From Paraburkholderia sp. D15 (GTDB lineage Bacteria > Pseudomonadota > Gammaproteobacteria > Burkholderiales > Burkholderiaceae), in assembly GCF_029910215.1 (NCBI RefSeq), contig NZ_CP110396.1, positions 496,001 through 560,000 on the forward strand: a stretch of DNA of 64,000 bases, in the 5' to 3' direction. Below, one piece after another: positions 26,238 through 35,609 of the stretch; positions within the stretch are counted from its first letter, which is position 1, and each line of letters begins with the position of its first letter. A program made the position numbers and the translations under genes. The notes under the pieces were generated by a model that saw nothing but the letters and a program-made list of their open reading frames with translations, was not told where the DNA came from and searched no databases.

Positions 26238-27695
26238 ATGCGAATCGAGCATCTGATCGACGGTAAAACGAGCGCCGCGCAGGATTACTTCGAAACGGTC
26301 AATCCGGCCACCCAGGACGTCCTCGCGGAAGTCGCGCGCGGCGGAGCACAGGAAGTCGACGCCGCGGTAAGCGCCGCCAAACGCGCGTTTCCGGCATGGG
26401 CCGCGAAACCCGCCGCCGAACGCGCGAAACTGATTCGCAAGCTCGGCGAGCTGATCGCGAAGAACGTGCCGGAGATCTCCGAGACCGAGACGAAGGACAC
26501 CGGCCAGACGATCTCGCAAACGCGCAAGCAACTCGTGCCGCGCGCCGCCGACAATTTCAGCTACTTCGCCGAGATGTGCACGCGCGTCGACGGTCACACG
26601 TATCCGACCGACACGCATCTGAACTACACGCTGTTCCACCCGGTCGGCGTGTGCGCGCTGATCTCGCCGTGGAACGTGCCGTTCATGACGGCCACGTGGA
26701 AGGTCGCGCCCTGCCTCGCGTTCGGCAACACGGCGGTATTGAAGATGAGCGAGCTGTCGCCGCTCACCGCGTCGATGCTCGGCCAGCTCGCGCTCGAAGC
26801 CGGCATTCCCGCCGGCGTGCTGAACGTCGTGCACGGTTTTGGCAAGGACACCGGCGAGCCGCTGGTCGCGCATCCGGACGTGCACGCGGTGTCGTTCACG
26901 GGCTCCACCGCAACGGGCAACCGCATCGTGCAGACCGCGGGCCTGAAAAAGTTTTCGATGGAACTGGGCGGCAAATCGCCGTTCGTGATTTTCGACGACG
27001 CCGACTTCGAACGCGCGCTCGACGCCGCCGTGTTCATGATCTTCTCGAACAACGGCGAACGCTGCACGGCCGGCTCGCGCATTCTCGTGCAGCGCTCGAT
27101 CTACGCGCGTTTCGCGGAGCGTTTCGTCGAACGTGCGAAGCGGCTGACGGTGGGCGATCCGCTCGCCGACGGCACGATCGTCGGTCCGATGATCAGCCAG
27201 GGGCATCTCGCGAAAGTGCGTAGCTATATCGAGCTGGGTCCGAAGGAAGGCGCGACGCTCGCGTGCGGCGGACTCGATACGCCGGATCTGCCGGAAGCGC
27301 TGCGCAAGGGCAACTTCGTCACGCCGACCGTATTCGTGGATGTCGACAACCGCATGCGCATCGCGCAGGAAGAGATTTTCGGCCCGGTCGCGTGCCTGAT
27401 CCCGTTCGACGACGAAGCCGACGCGATCAAGCTCGCCAACGACATCTCGTACGGACTGTCGAGCTATATCTGGACCGAGAGCACCGGCCGCGCGCTGCGC
27501 GTCGCGGCGGCTGTCGAGGCCGGCATGTGCTTCGTCAACAGCCAGAACGTGCGCGATCTGCGTCAGCCGTTCGGCGGCACGAAGGCATCCGGCACCGGCC
27601 GCGAAGGCGGCACGTGGAGCTACGAAGTGTTCCTCGAACCGAAGAACGTGTGCGTGTCGCTGGGCTCGCATCATATTCCGCGCTGGGGCGTTTAA
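26238..27695 (+). CDS. hpaE: 5-carboxymethyl-2-hydroxymuconate semialdehyde dehydrogenase
   Basis: A 485-residue NAD-dependent aldehyde dehydrogenase that oxidises the ring-cleavage semialdehyde to the diacid. It has FTGSTATGNRIV for cofactor binding, general-base Glu in MELGGKSPFVIFDDAD and catalytic Cys in NNGERCTAGSRI. The order and neighbours fix it as HpaE. The ATG at 26238 is used because CAGGAACAGG precedes it; an in-frame GTG at 26205 adds 11 residues without family support. Confidence 0.93.
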   Translation: MRIEHLIDGKTSAAQDYFETVNPATQDVLAEVARGGAQEVDAAVSAAKRAFPAWAAKPAAERAKLIRKLGELIAKNVPEISETETKDTGQTISQTRKQLVPRAADNFSYFAEMCTRVDGHTYPTDTHLNYTLFHPVGVCALISPWNVPFMTATWKVAPCLAFGNTAVLKMSELSPLTASMLGQLALEAGIPAGVLNVVHGFGKDTGEPLVAHPDVHAVSFTGSTATGNRIVQTAGLKKFSMELGGKSPFVIFDDADFERALDAAVFMIFSNNGERCTAGSRILVQRSIYARFAERFVERAKRLTVGDPLADGTIVGPMISQGHLAKVRSYIELGPKEGATLACGGLDTPDLPEALRKGNFVTPTVFVDVDNRMRIAQEEIFGPVACLIPFDDEADAIKLANDISYGLSSYIWTESTGRALRVAAAVEAGMCFVNSQNVRDLRQPFGGTKASGTGREGGTWSYEVFLEPKNVCVSLGSHHIPRWGV

Positions 27696-27757
27696 CGAGA
27701 GTCGGACGCTAGCGTCGTCTCGCCTCGACAGGCGATACACCAACATTGGAGACCGAG

Positions 27758-28621
27758 GTGGGCAAACTCGCGTTGGCTGCAAAAGTGACACACGTTCCGT
27801 CGTTGTATCTGTCCGAACTCGACGGTCCGCATAAAGGTTGCCGTCAGCCGGCAATCGACGGCCATCATGAAATCGGCCGGCGTTGTCGCGAACTGGGCGT
27901 GGATACGATCGTCGTGTTCGACGTGCATTGGCTCGTGAACAGCGAATACCACATCAATTGCGCGCCGGCTTTCGAAGGCGTGTACACCAGCAACGAACTG
28001 CCGCACTTCATCAAGAACATGCCGTACGCGTACCCCGGCAATGTCGGGCTCGGCCAGTCGATCGCCGAAGTCGCGAACGAAATGGGCGTGAAAAGCCGCG
28101 CGCACAGCGAGACCACGCTCGAACTCGAATACGGCACGCTGGTGCCGATGCGTTACATGAATGGCGACCGGCACTTCAAGACCGTCTCGGTGGCGGGCTG
28201 GTGCATGTGGCACGACCTCGCGACCAGCGCACGCTTCGGCCTCGCGGTACGCAAGGCGATCGAGGAACGCTACGACGGTACCGTCGCAATCCTGGCGAGC
28301 GGCTCGCTCAGCCATCACTTCGCCGACAACGGCACCGCCGAGCAATACATGCACAAGGTCTGGAATCCGTTTCTCGAACAGATGGACCGCAAGGTGGTCG
28401 ATCTGTGGGAAGCCGGCGACTGGGCGACCTTCTGCGAGATGCTGCCGCTGTACAACGAGAAATGCTGGGGCGAAGGCGGCATGCACGACACCGCGATGCT
28501 GCTCGGCGCGCTCGGCTGGGATCGTTACGACGGCAAGGTCGAAGTCGTCACGCCGTACTTCGGCAGTTCGGGCACCGGCCAGATCAACGCGATCTTCCCG
28601 GTCACGCCGCTGCCCGCCTGA
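27758..28621 (+). CDS. hpaD: 3,4-dihydroxyphenylacetate 2,3-dioxygenase
   Basis: A 287-residue class III (LigB-type) extradiol dioxygenase that cleaves homoprotocatechuate. The start MGKLALAAKVTHVPSLYLSE is strongly conserved and sets the start at GTG 27758, six bases after GGAG; a TTG at 27746 lies ahead of the conserved N-terminus and overlaps that Shine-Dalgarno. HHEIGRRC, VVFDVHWLV and the C-terminal MHDTAMLLGALGW supply metal-site residues. It is the committed ring-opening step of the operon. Confidence 0.93.
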   Translation: MGKLALAAKVTHVPSLYLSELDGPHKGCRQPAIDGHHEIGRRCRELGVDTIVVFDVHWLVNSEYHINCAPAFEGVYTSNELPHFIKNMPYAYPGNVGLGQSIAEVANEMGVKSRAHSETTLELEYGTLVPMRYMNGDRHFKTVSVAGWCMWHDLATSARFGLAVRKAIEERYDGTVAILASGSLSHHFADNGTAEQYMHKVWNPFLEQMDRKVVDLWEAGDWATFCEMLPLYNEKCWGEGGMHDTAMLLGALGWDRYDGKVEVVTPYFGSSGTGQINAIFPVTPLPA

Positions 28622-28641
28622 ATCGGAACAAGGAGCCTGAC

Positions 28642-29040
28642 GTGCCCCATCTGACACTCGAATACAGCGCCAATCTCGCCGACGCGGACAGCCTCGGTCA
28701 ACTGTGCGGCGCGCTCGCGCAATGCCTCGACGCGCAGCGCGATGGCGAGCAGCGCGTCTATCCGCTCGGCGGTATCCGCGTGCGCGCGTTGCGCTGCGAG
28801 CAGTACTGCATCGCCGACGGCCGTCCCGACGCGGCGTTCCTGCACGCGAACCTGAAGATCGGCGCGGGCCGTTCGGACGCCGTCAAGAAGGCCACCGGCG
28901 ACGCGCTGTTCGCGCTGATCAAACGGCATTTCGCCGACGCGTTCGAGCAGCACGGGCTCGCGTTGTCGCTGGAGATCGGCGAGTTCAGCGAGGCCGGCAC
29001 GTGGAAGCACAACAACCTGCACGCACGGCTGAAGGGTTGA
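28642..29040 (+). CDS. hpaF: 5-carboxymethyl-2-hydroxymuconate isomerase
   Basis: A 132-residue tautomerase-superfamily enzyme. After the initiator the first residue is Pro ([12 protein letters not shown]), the N-terminal catalytic proline of this family. [17 protein letters not shown] follows near residue 74, and the C-terminal [19 protein letters not shown] segment matches HpaF. It starts at GTG 28642 with AAGGAG upstream. It isomerises the diacid made by HpaE before decarboxylation. Confidence 0.92.
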   Translation: MPHLTLEYSANLADADSLGQLCGALAQCLDAQRDGEQRVYPLGGIRVRALRCEQYCIADGRPDAAFLHANLKIGAGRSDAVKKATGDALFALIKRHFADAFEQHGLALSLEIGEFSEAGTWKHNNLHARLKG

Positions 29041-29128
29041 CACGGCAAACCCCACGCGGCGCCAAAGCTTCCTCGCCGGGATTGACAGGCCAGTTTCACA
29101 GCCGTACTCCGGCTCATCGAGAACCGAC

Positions 29129-29932
29129 ATGCTAGACGAACACACCATCCATGCACTCGCGGCAGAACTCGACCACGCCGAGAAAACCCGCACGCAGGTG
29201 CGCCATTTCTCCGCCCGCTACCCGTCCATGACCGTCGCGGACGGTTACGCGATCCAGCGCGAGTGGGTCAAGCTCAAACTCGCCGAAGGACACGTGATCA
29301 AGGGCCGCAAGATCGGCCTCACGTCGCGCGCGATGCAGCGCTCGTCGCAGATCGACGAACCCGACTACGCGCCGCTGCTCGACAGCATGTTCATCGAGGC
29401 GGGCCAGGACATCCGCGTGGACCGTTTCATCGCGCCGCGCGTGGAAGTGGAACTCGCGTTCGTGTTGAGTAAGCCGCTCAAGGGCCCCGGCGTCACGCTG
29501 TTCGACGTGCTCGACGCGACCGCCTACGTGACGCCCGCAGTGGAAATCATCGACGCGCGCATCGAGCAGTTCGATCGCGACACCAAGGCGCCGCGCAAGG
29601 TCTACGACACGATCTCGGACTTCGCGGCGAACGCGGGCATCGTGCTGGGTGGGCGTCCGGTGCGTCCGCTCGATGTCGATCTGCGCTGGGTCGGCGCGCT
29701 GCTCTACAAGAACGGCGCGGTCGAGGAAAGCGGCCTCGCGGCCGCGGTGCTGAATCATCCGGCGACCGGCGTGGCCTGGCTCGCGAACAAGATCGCGCCG
29801 TACGACGAGTCGCTGAACGCCAACGACGTGATTCTCAGCGGCTCGTTCACGACGCCGATTCCCGCGCGCGCCGGCGACACGTTCCACGTCGATTACGGCC
29901 CGCTCGGCGGAATCGGCTTGAACTTCGTCTGA
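29129..29932 (+). CDS. hpaH: 2-oxo-hept-4-ene-1,7-dioate hydratase
   Basis: A 267-residue hydratase of the MhpD/HpaH family. It has the N-terminal [20 protein letters not shown], then [22 protein letters not shown], the metal-ligand region [15 protein letters not shown] and the C-terminal [18 protein letters not shown]. It adds water to the dienoate product of HpaG to give 4-hydroxy-2-oxoheptanedioate for HpaI. It follows hpaF by 88 bp in the same direction. Confidence 0.92.
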   Translation: MLDEHTIHALAAELDHAEKTRTQVRHFSARYPSMTVADGYAIQREWVKLKLAEGHVIKGRKIGLTSRAMQRSSQIDEPDYAPLLDSMFIEAGQDIRVDRFIAPRVEVELAFVLSKPLKGPGVTLFDVLDATAYVTPAVEIIDARIEQFDRDTKAPRKVYDTISDFAANAGIVLGGRPVRPLDVDLRWVGALLYKNGAVEESGLAAAVLNHPATGVAWLANKIAPYDESLNANDVILSGSFTTPIPARAGDTFHVDYGPLGGIGLNFV

Positions 29933-30005
29933 GTGCCGCCTGAAAGTTTTATCCGGCTATTCAGGCCCACCACCCTGATTCCTCGCTCAAAGACCACATA
30001 TCGCC

Positions 30006-30809
30006 ATGTCCCTACCGCACAACGCCTTCAAGCGCGCGATCCGCGAAGGCCAGCCGCAATTCGGCCTGTGGGCCGCGCTCGCCGATGCCTACGTGACCGA
30101 AGTGCTCGCCACGGCCGGCTTCGACTGGCTGCTGATCGACAACGAACACGCGCCGAACGACGTGCGCAGCACGCTCGCGCAATTGCAGGCGGTGGCCGCC
30201 TATCCGTCGCATCCGGTGGTGCGGCCGGTGCGCAGCGACAGCGCGCTGATCAAGCAGTTGCTCGATATCGGCGCGCAAACGCTGCTGCTGCCGATGATCG
30301 ATACCGCCGGCCAGGCCGCCGACGCGGTCGCCGCGACCCGTTATCCGCCGCAGGGAATTCGCGGGGTCGGTAGCGCGTTGGCGCGCGCGTCGCGCTGGAA
30401 TCGCATTCCTGACTATCTGCATGCGGCCGCCGGTGAGTTGTGCGTGCTGGTGCAGGTGGAGAGTCTGCAAGGGCTGGAGAATCTGGCGGCGATCGCGGCG
30501 GTGGACGGTGTCGACGGCGTGTTTTTCGGGCCGGCGGATCTGAGCGCGTCGATGGGTTTGCTGGGCCAGCCTGGCCACGCCAGCGTGCGCGACGCGATCC
30601 GTCAGGGCATCGACACGGTGCGTCGCGCGGGCAAGGCGGCCGGCGTGCTGGCGCCGGACCCGGCGATCGCGGCCGACTACCTCGCCGCAGGCGCGACCTT
30701 CGTCGCAGTCGGCACGGACACCGGCTTGTTGAGCCGCGCGGCGGCGGACCTGGCCGCGTCGTACAAGAACACCGCGAGCGCGGCGGCGCCAGTCAAGGGC
30801 GGATATTAA
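30006..30809 (+). CDS. hpaI: 4-hydroxy-2-oxoheptanedioate aldolase
   Basis: A 267-residue metal-dependent class II aldolase (HpcH/HpaI family). It splits 4-hydroxy-2-oxoheptanedioate into pyruvate and succinic semialdehyde. Motifs are [33 protein letters not shown] (catalytic His), [11 protein letters not shown] (metal Glu) and [10 protein letters not shown] (metal Asp). It is the last gene of the cluster; no succinic-semialdehyde dehydrogenase or hydroxylase (hpaBC) gene follows in this window. Confidence 0.93.
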   Translation: MSLPHNAFKRAIREGQPQFGLWAALADAYVTEVLATAGFDWLLIDNEHAPNDVRSTLAQLQAVAAYPSHPVVRPVRSDSALIKQLLDIGAQTLLLPMIDTAGQAADAVAATRYPPQGIRGVGSALARASRWNRIPDYLHAAAGELCVLVQVESLQGLENLAAIAAVDGVDGVFFGPADLSASMGLLGQPGHASVRDAIRQGIDTVRRAGKAAGVLAPDPAIAADYLAAGATFVAVGTDTGLLSRAAADLAASYKNTASAAAPVKGGY

Positions 30810-30912
30810 AGTTAAACGCGAGGGGCTTCATGCGCGAAGATTAACCGCGAGGTTTGACCCCGACGGTCAAGCGCAAAGCCAACCGCGAGAGCCAGCGCCG
30901 AACACCCGCCGC

Positions 30913-33240
30913 TCACTCCCCCGCCGGCCACGGCAAGCCCAGCGCCGACCAGTCCAGCTCGACGCCGATCACCGAGCGCTCCGCCGGGAACTGCAACGCC
31001 AGCGTCACCGCGATGCACGGCCGGCCGCTCGCGAGCGACAGATAAGGATTGCTCGCCACCGCGACACCCGGCAGCAGCACCGCATTACGGAAATACGGCC
31101 GATGGTCCCAGCGCGCGTCGCGCGGATTCGCGACCGGATGCAGCGACGCGCCGTCGCTGCTCCACGCCGGCCCCGGCAACTCATGGCCGATCTGCCGTCC
31201 CGAATCGTCGAGAATGAAGCAGCTGATGCAGCGCTCGAAAGTCGACAGCGACGCGAACGCCTGCTCCATCGCGACACCGCCGCGCAGCGCATCCGCGACC
31301 TGCCGCAGCGCCTCGCGATACGGCTCGACCTCGGACTCGAACATCGCATGCTGATGCGCGCGGCCTTGCGCGATCACGTCGAACGCGTCGTCGATGCGCC
31401 GGTGCACCGAGTCCGGCGGCACGATCTCCGCCGCCGGGCGGCCGAGCAGATAACCCTGCGCGAAATCCACGTTCGATTCCACCGCGAGAATCAGTTCCTC
31501 GGTCGTCTCGACTCCTTCGACCACCACCAGCATCCCTGCCTGATGCAGCAGCGACACGAGCTTAGGCAGGATCGGCTGCTCGGTGCCGGGACTGGTCGCG
31601 CGAATCAGTTCGCCGTCGAGCTTGACGAGGTCCGGACGGATGCGCAGCAGGCGGTCGAGATTCGACTGCCCCGCGCCGAAATCGTCGACGGCGATCAGGA
31701 AGCCGTGCTCGCGATACAGCGCCGCCGCCCGCGACATGTCGTCGACGCTGCCGCCGTGCGATTCGAGAATCTCCAGAATCACGCGCTCGGGCTCCAGCCC
31801 GACCGAGCGCACGATCTTCGCGAGCTGGTCCGCGTAGCCGTCCGCGATGAAGGTGGCCGGCAGAATGTTGAGGAACAGCCACGCGTCGCCGGGCAGCGAC
31901 TTGCGCGCATTGCCCAGATGCACCGCATGACTCGCGCGGTCGAGCGCGCCTTCGTCGCTGGAAGGCTTCGGCGCGAACATCACGACCGGCGGCACCAGCG
32001 AGCCGTCGTCCTGCTCGCCGCGCAGCAGCGCCTCGAAACCGACCTGCTTCTGATGCGACAGACTGTAGAGCGGCTGGAAATGCGAAGTCAGGTAATAGTC
32101 TTCCCAGCGATGCCGGCGCGCGCCGCCATCCGCCGCGGTCTCGTCGCCGAGTAGCTGCAGCGCTTCGAGCGGCAGCGCGCGTTCGGCGCAGACGCGGTTG
32201 CGGCCCGAGTGCTTGGCGCGCAGCAGCGCCTCGTCGGCGCGATCGAGCAACACCATGATGCTTTCGCCGCGCCGGTGCTCGGCCACGCCGAAGCTCGCGG
32301 TCAGATGACCGTCCGGCCGCTCGATACCGGCGATCGCGCCGCGCAGCCGCTCGGCCAGATCCAGCGCGCCGCTCAGACCGTCGCGCCGCAGCACCGCGAA
32401 CTCCTCGCCGCCGATCCGGCTCACGCTGTCGTCCGCCGAGGTCTCTTCCATCAGCACCTGCGCGACCTGGTACAGCGCGTGGTCGCCGACCGCGTGACCG
32501 AAGCGGTCGTTCAACGACTTGAAACTGTCGATGTCGAGAAAGATCGCGCTGATCCGTTCGTCGGATGCGTTCATGTCGAGCCGGCGCTCGGCCTGCTTGA
32601 CGAACGCGCGGCGGTTTTGCAGACCGGTCAGCGGATCGGTCGCCGCGAGTTGCGCGAGCTGGCTTTCGAGCAGGAAGTGGTTACGCCGGAAACGATAGAA
32701 ACCGAAGTGGAACACCGCCGAGGTCGGCATGCCGATCGCCGCGATCCACATCCACACGACCACGTCGACGTCGTGCGGGCGCGGCGCGCCGGACAGCAGC
32801 GCGAAGGCCGCCGCGTAGAACAGCACGGTGCCGGTGAAGTAATGCGTGGGCGTGAGCCACAGCGGCGCCGCGCAGATCGGAATCACCGCCATGGCCGGCA
32901 GCACCCACAGCAACGGCGCATCGACTCCCGCGACGTTCAGCGCCATGCCGCCCACCAGCACCTGCAGGTAGACCACGCCGATCACGCCGAACAGCCAGAT
33001 CGATTTCGCGCGCGGCACCGCCAGCACCAGCAGCGCGAGCACGAGCGCGCACAGAAGCCGGTAGCCGAGCGGCGACGCCGGTCCGCCGACCAGATTGCGC
33101 GCGCCGACGAAGCACAGGAACGCGACCACGGTGAACGCCATCGTCACCGTGGAAAGCGGACGCTGATGTTCGAGCGAGCGCCGATGGAAGCGCTCGCGTA
33201 ATCCGGAATCGGACAGATGTTGCGTGGAGTTGGAAAGCAT
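30913..33240 (-). CDS. membrane GGDEF-EAL protein with a C-terminal Cache-like domain
   Basis: A 775-residue cyclic-di-GMP enzyme. Residues about 35-200 hold about six hydrophobic spans. The GGDEF domain has SRIGGEEF near 275; the RxxD inhibitory site is not intact (Arg absent). The EAL domain has EALLRG near 400, the LEILESHGG segment, DDFGAG near 517 and VKLDGELI, so phosphodiesterase residues look intact. A further domain of about 120 residues after 655 (CISCFILDDSGRQIG, then RPYFRNAVLLPGVAVASNPYLS) resembles a PDC/Cache fold, normally extracytoplasmic. The start is uncertain: ATG 33240, or TTG 33291 with AGG upstream. It lies tail-to-tail with hpaI and next to a second GGDEF gene. Confidence 0.88.
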   Translation of the reverse strand: MLSNSTQHLSDSGLRERFHRRSLEHQRPLSTVTMAFTVVAFLCFVGARNLVGGPASPLGYRLLCALVLALLVLAVPRAKSIWLFGVIGVVYLQVLVGGMALNVAGVDAPLLWVLPAMAVIPICAAPLWLTPTHYFTGTVLFYAAAFALLSGAPRPHDVDVVVWMWIAAIGMPTSAVFHFGFYRFRRNHFLLESQLAQLAATDPLTGLQNRRAFVKQAERRLDMNASDERISAIFLDIDSFKSLNDRFGHAVGDHALYQVAQVLMEETSADDSVSRIGGEEFAVLRRDGLSGALDLAERLRGAIAGIERPDGHLTASFGVAEHRRGESIMVLLDRADEALLRAKHSGRNRVCAERALPLEALQLLGDETAADGGARRHRWEDYYLTSHFQPLYSLSHQKQVGFEALLRGEQDDGSLVPPVVMFAPKPSSDEGALDRASHAVHLGNARKSLPGDAWLFLNILPATFIADGYADQLAKIVRSVGLEPERVILEILESHGGSVDDMSRAAALYREHGFLIAVDDFGAGQSNLDRLLRIRPDLVKLDGELIRATSPGTEQPILPKLVSLLHQAGMLVVVEGVETTEELILAVESNVDFAQGYLLGRPAAEIVPPDSVHRRIDDAFDVIAQGRAHQHAMFESEVEPYREALRQVADALRGGVAMEQAFASLSTFERCISCFILDDSGRQIGHELPGPAWSSDGASLHPVANPRDARWDHRPYFRNAVLLPGVAVASNPYLSLASGRPCIAVTLALQFPAERSVIGVELDWSALGLPWPAGE

Positions 33241-33419
33241 ATCGATAGATATCAGGCTGGTTCCGGTTACTCTGCCACTGGTTATCGGCAAACACCTGAT
33301 GAATATTTAACCTTTCCACGCACCTTATGCTGTTCATGCGAACGGACGTTCGCTTCGGGTTGTTCCGTCCTTTCTCTTCTTATCCCTTCCCTTCGCGTTT
33401 CGGCTCGTTTCGTTTCGCC

Positions 33420-34580
33420 CTACGCCGTTTCGGTCGCGGCGGCCATCACGCGATTGCGGCCCGCGGCCTTGGCCGCATACAACGCGCCGTCCGCGCGCGC
33501 CATCAACTGCGCGAGCGATTCGCCGCGCCGATACTCGTCCACGCCGACGCTGAACGTGTAGCGCAAGCCGCCCGGCAGATCGGCCGCGGCGGTCGCGGCC
33601 AGGCTCGCACGCAGCCGGTCCAGTTGCTCGACCGCATCGGCGGCGTCGGTCGCGGGACACAGCACGCCGAATTCCTCGCCGCCCAGGCGCCCGAACAGAT
33701 CGCCCTCGCGCAGACCGGCCGCGACGAACGCCGCGAAATGGCCGAGCGTGCGGTCGCCCGCCGCATGACCATGACGGTCGTTGACGGCCTTGAACGAATC
33801 GATGTCGATGATCGCCGCCGCCAGCGGCGTGCCGTCCTGCCGCGCGGCGTCGAGCAGCGCCTCGCCGCGCGTGATGAACGCGCGGCGCGCGAGCACGCCG
33901 GTCAGATCGTCGACGTTCGCGAGCCGTTCGAGCCGCTCGGCAAGCCGGTCGTGCGCGAGCATCACCACGCCGATCGACAGACACGGCGCCGCCAGCACGC
34001 CGAGCGCGAGAAAAATGATGTTCGACGGCGTGACCTGCATCAAACTGTTCTGCGACAGATGGCCCAGGCCATACAGCAGACCGCGGAAACTATGGCCGGC
34101 GCACAGCAGAACGGACGCTATCGCCACGAAGTAGTAGTTGTAGCGCGGCCGGTCCTTCGGCCGATAGCGCAATATCGTCGCGGCTAGCACGGCGTAGAGC
34201 GCCGCATGGAACGCCGACGCCACCACAACGCGGGCGGCGAAATCCGGCACGGCGAAGGTCCAGTAGATCATGCCCACGCAGACGGCGGCCACACCGGAAT
34301 AGCCCAGCCACGCGCGCGGCGGACGGCCGAGAAAATGCCGGCAGCCCACTACCACCAGCCACAGCGACGCGGCCAGCAGCGTGTTCGACGCGATGAAGGT
34401 CAGCCAGCGCGGCCCGATGCCTTGCAGCGAAAACGCGAGCAGCGCGACGATCGCGAGCGCGTTGGCAACGATCCAGTGGCCGACGCCAGGAATGGCAACC
34501 CGCCATAGCGAGCCGAGGACGGCCATCGCCATCGCGCTCGATAAAACGGTGACCAGCAGGATACTGAGTGGATTGAGCAT
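33420..34580 (-). CDS. membrane-bound diguanylate cyclase
   Basis: A 386-residue protein with about seven hydrophobic spans in the first 210 residues, then a GGDEF domain. It contains DDLTGVLARRAF, IDIDSFKAVNDRHGHAAGD, REGDLFGRLGGEEF (intact RxxD inhibitory site plus the GGEEF active site near residue 298) and the closing GADGALYAAKAAGRNR-like segment. It should make cyclic-di-GMP and be feedback inhibited. It is divergent from the bcs cellulose operon, whose BcsA carries a PilZ receptor, so it may supply the local signal. Confidence 0.9.
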   Translation of the reverse strand: MLNPLSILLVTVLSSAMAMAVLGSLWRVAIPGVGHWIVANALAIVALLAFSLQGIGPRWLTFIASNTLLAASLWLVVVGCRHFLGRPPRAWLGYSGVAAVCVGMIYWTFAVPDFAARVVVASAFHAALYAVLAATILRYRPKDRPRYNYYFVAIASVLLCAGHSFRGLLYGLGHLSQNSLMQVTPSNIIFLALGVLAAPCLSIGVVMLAHDRLAERLERLANVDDLTGVLARRAFITRGEALLDAARQDGTPLAAAIIDIDSFKAVNDRHGHAAGDRTLGHFAAFVAAGLREGDLFGRLGGEEFGVLCPATDAADAVEQLDRLRASLAATAAADLPGGLRYTFSVGVDEYRRGESLAQLMARADGALYAAKAAGRNRVMAAATETA

Positions 34581-35113
34581 TGCAATATGTGGGTCGAACG
34601 ATGTCGCGATGATGCCGGGCTGCGTTCAGCGCTGCCCCAATCATAGTTTGAGTGCGCATGACGATGGAAAGAATCGGCAAGAATTTCTACATAGACAAAA
34701 CCCGCATTGCCGTTTAACCAGTTGCTCACTCGCCACGCATTCGCCATTGAAAAGAAAAGCTAAATGCCCGCGCGAAAACGGCCGTTATCACGGATAGGTC
34801 GCATGCGAAGCGGGCGGAATTACATCGGGTCGTCATGCAAAGGCGGTATCGCGCTGCAATCAGGAAAAATTACGTAATCGGAATGCATCCGCCGCAATCG
34901 ATTGCGCGTATAAAAGCAGACGATTGGGAAGTGGATAAAAGTTAATGTCTTAAGTAGACTCCTGCCGAACTGGGTCGGACCCACCTGGCAGACCGGTAAA
35001 ACTAACCTAAGGTGCGCGCAAACCCCGCTTTCCCGAAACACTTTTGCTTTGCCCGCTCCCCGACTCATTGCCGCCGTCTGAACCGGCAGGCGCAACGGCT
35101 CTTTCCGGAAACC
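34581..35113. promoter_or_regulatory. 533-bp divergent region upstream of the cellulose operon
   Basis: No convincing gene lies here. It holds the promoters of the cyclase (minus) and the bcs operon (plus). Notable are a TGGGTC-G-GACCCA palindrome (34971-34983), a perfect ATTACGTAAT palindrome (34869-34878) and a TATAAA hexamer at 34909-34914 with no good -35. The downstream half is AT-rich compared with its surroundings, as expected for a regulated promoter. A cyclic-di-GMP-responsive regulator is possible but unproven. Confidence 0.5.
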
Positions 35114-35569
35114 ATGGTCCCCATTCTCGATTACCTGCTGGAACGTCAAATTTCGCCACAATGGCGCGGCATGCTGAACGCCCTGGCGACCGAATTCGAA
35201 GCACAGATCGGCGGCGCCGAATTGCGGCAATTGATGCATCGCGTCGGTACCCGTTTCGCGGCTGCGCATCCGCTGCCCGCCTGCGGCTCGACTGCCGAAC
35301 TCGAACGCACGTTGAATCTGGCCTGGCACGAGATGGATTGGGGTTACGTCGAACTGGCGGACGAAGCCGAGTCGTTGCGGATCGTCCACTATTGCTCGCC
35401 GCTGCTGGCATTCGGCGGCTCCGCTCTGACGTGGACGCCGGCCTTTCTCGAAGGCGTGTATCAGACGTGGTTGAGCGCGCTCGGTGCGCAAGGTTTGTCG
35501 GTCGCGCAAACGAGCGGCTATGGCGAGGACACCGCGATCGAATTTCGTCTCGGGCGTCATCCGGTCTGA
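35114..35569 (+). CDS. bcsD: cellulose synthase subunit D
   Basis: A 151-residue protein homologous to the BcsD periplasmic ring that guides cellulose crystallisation. The markers are LDYLLERQISPQWRGMLNAL, LMHRVGTRFA, and LNLAWHEMDWGYVELADEAESLRIVH, which contains the conserved NWGY-like core. The length is that of known BcsD (about 156). The ATG at 35114 fits this length; an upstream in-frame ATG at 35012 adds 34 unconserved residues. It is the first gene of a seven-gene operon. Confidence 0.85.
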   Translation: MVPILDYLLERQISPQWRGMLNALATEFEAQIGGAELRQLMHRVGTRFAAAHPLPACGSTAELERTLNLAWHEMDWGYVELADEAESLRIVHYCSPLLAFGGSALTWTPAFLEGVYQTWLSALGAQGLSVAQTSGYGEDTAIEFRLGRHPV

Positions 35570-35609
35570 GCGCGTCCGGCGGTCAGTCATTGATTAAGAC
35601 GGTGGCACT

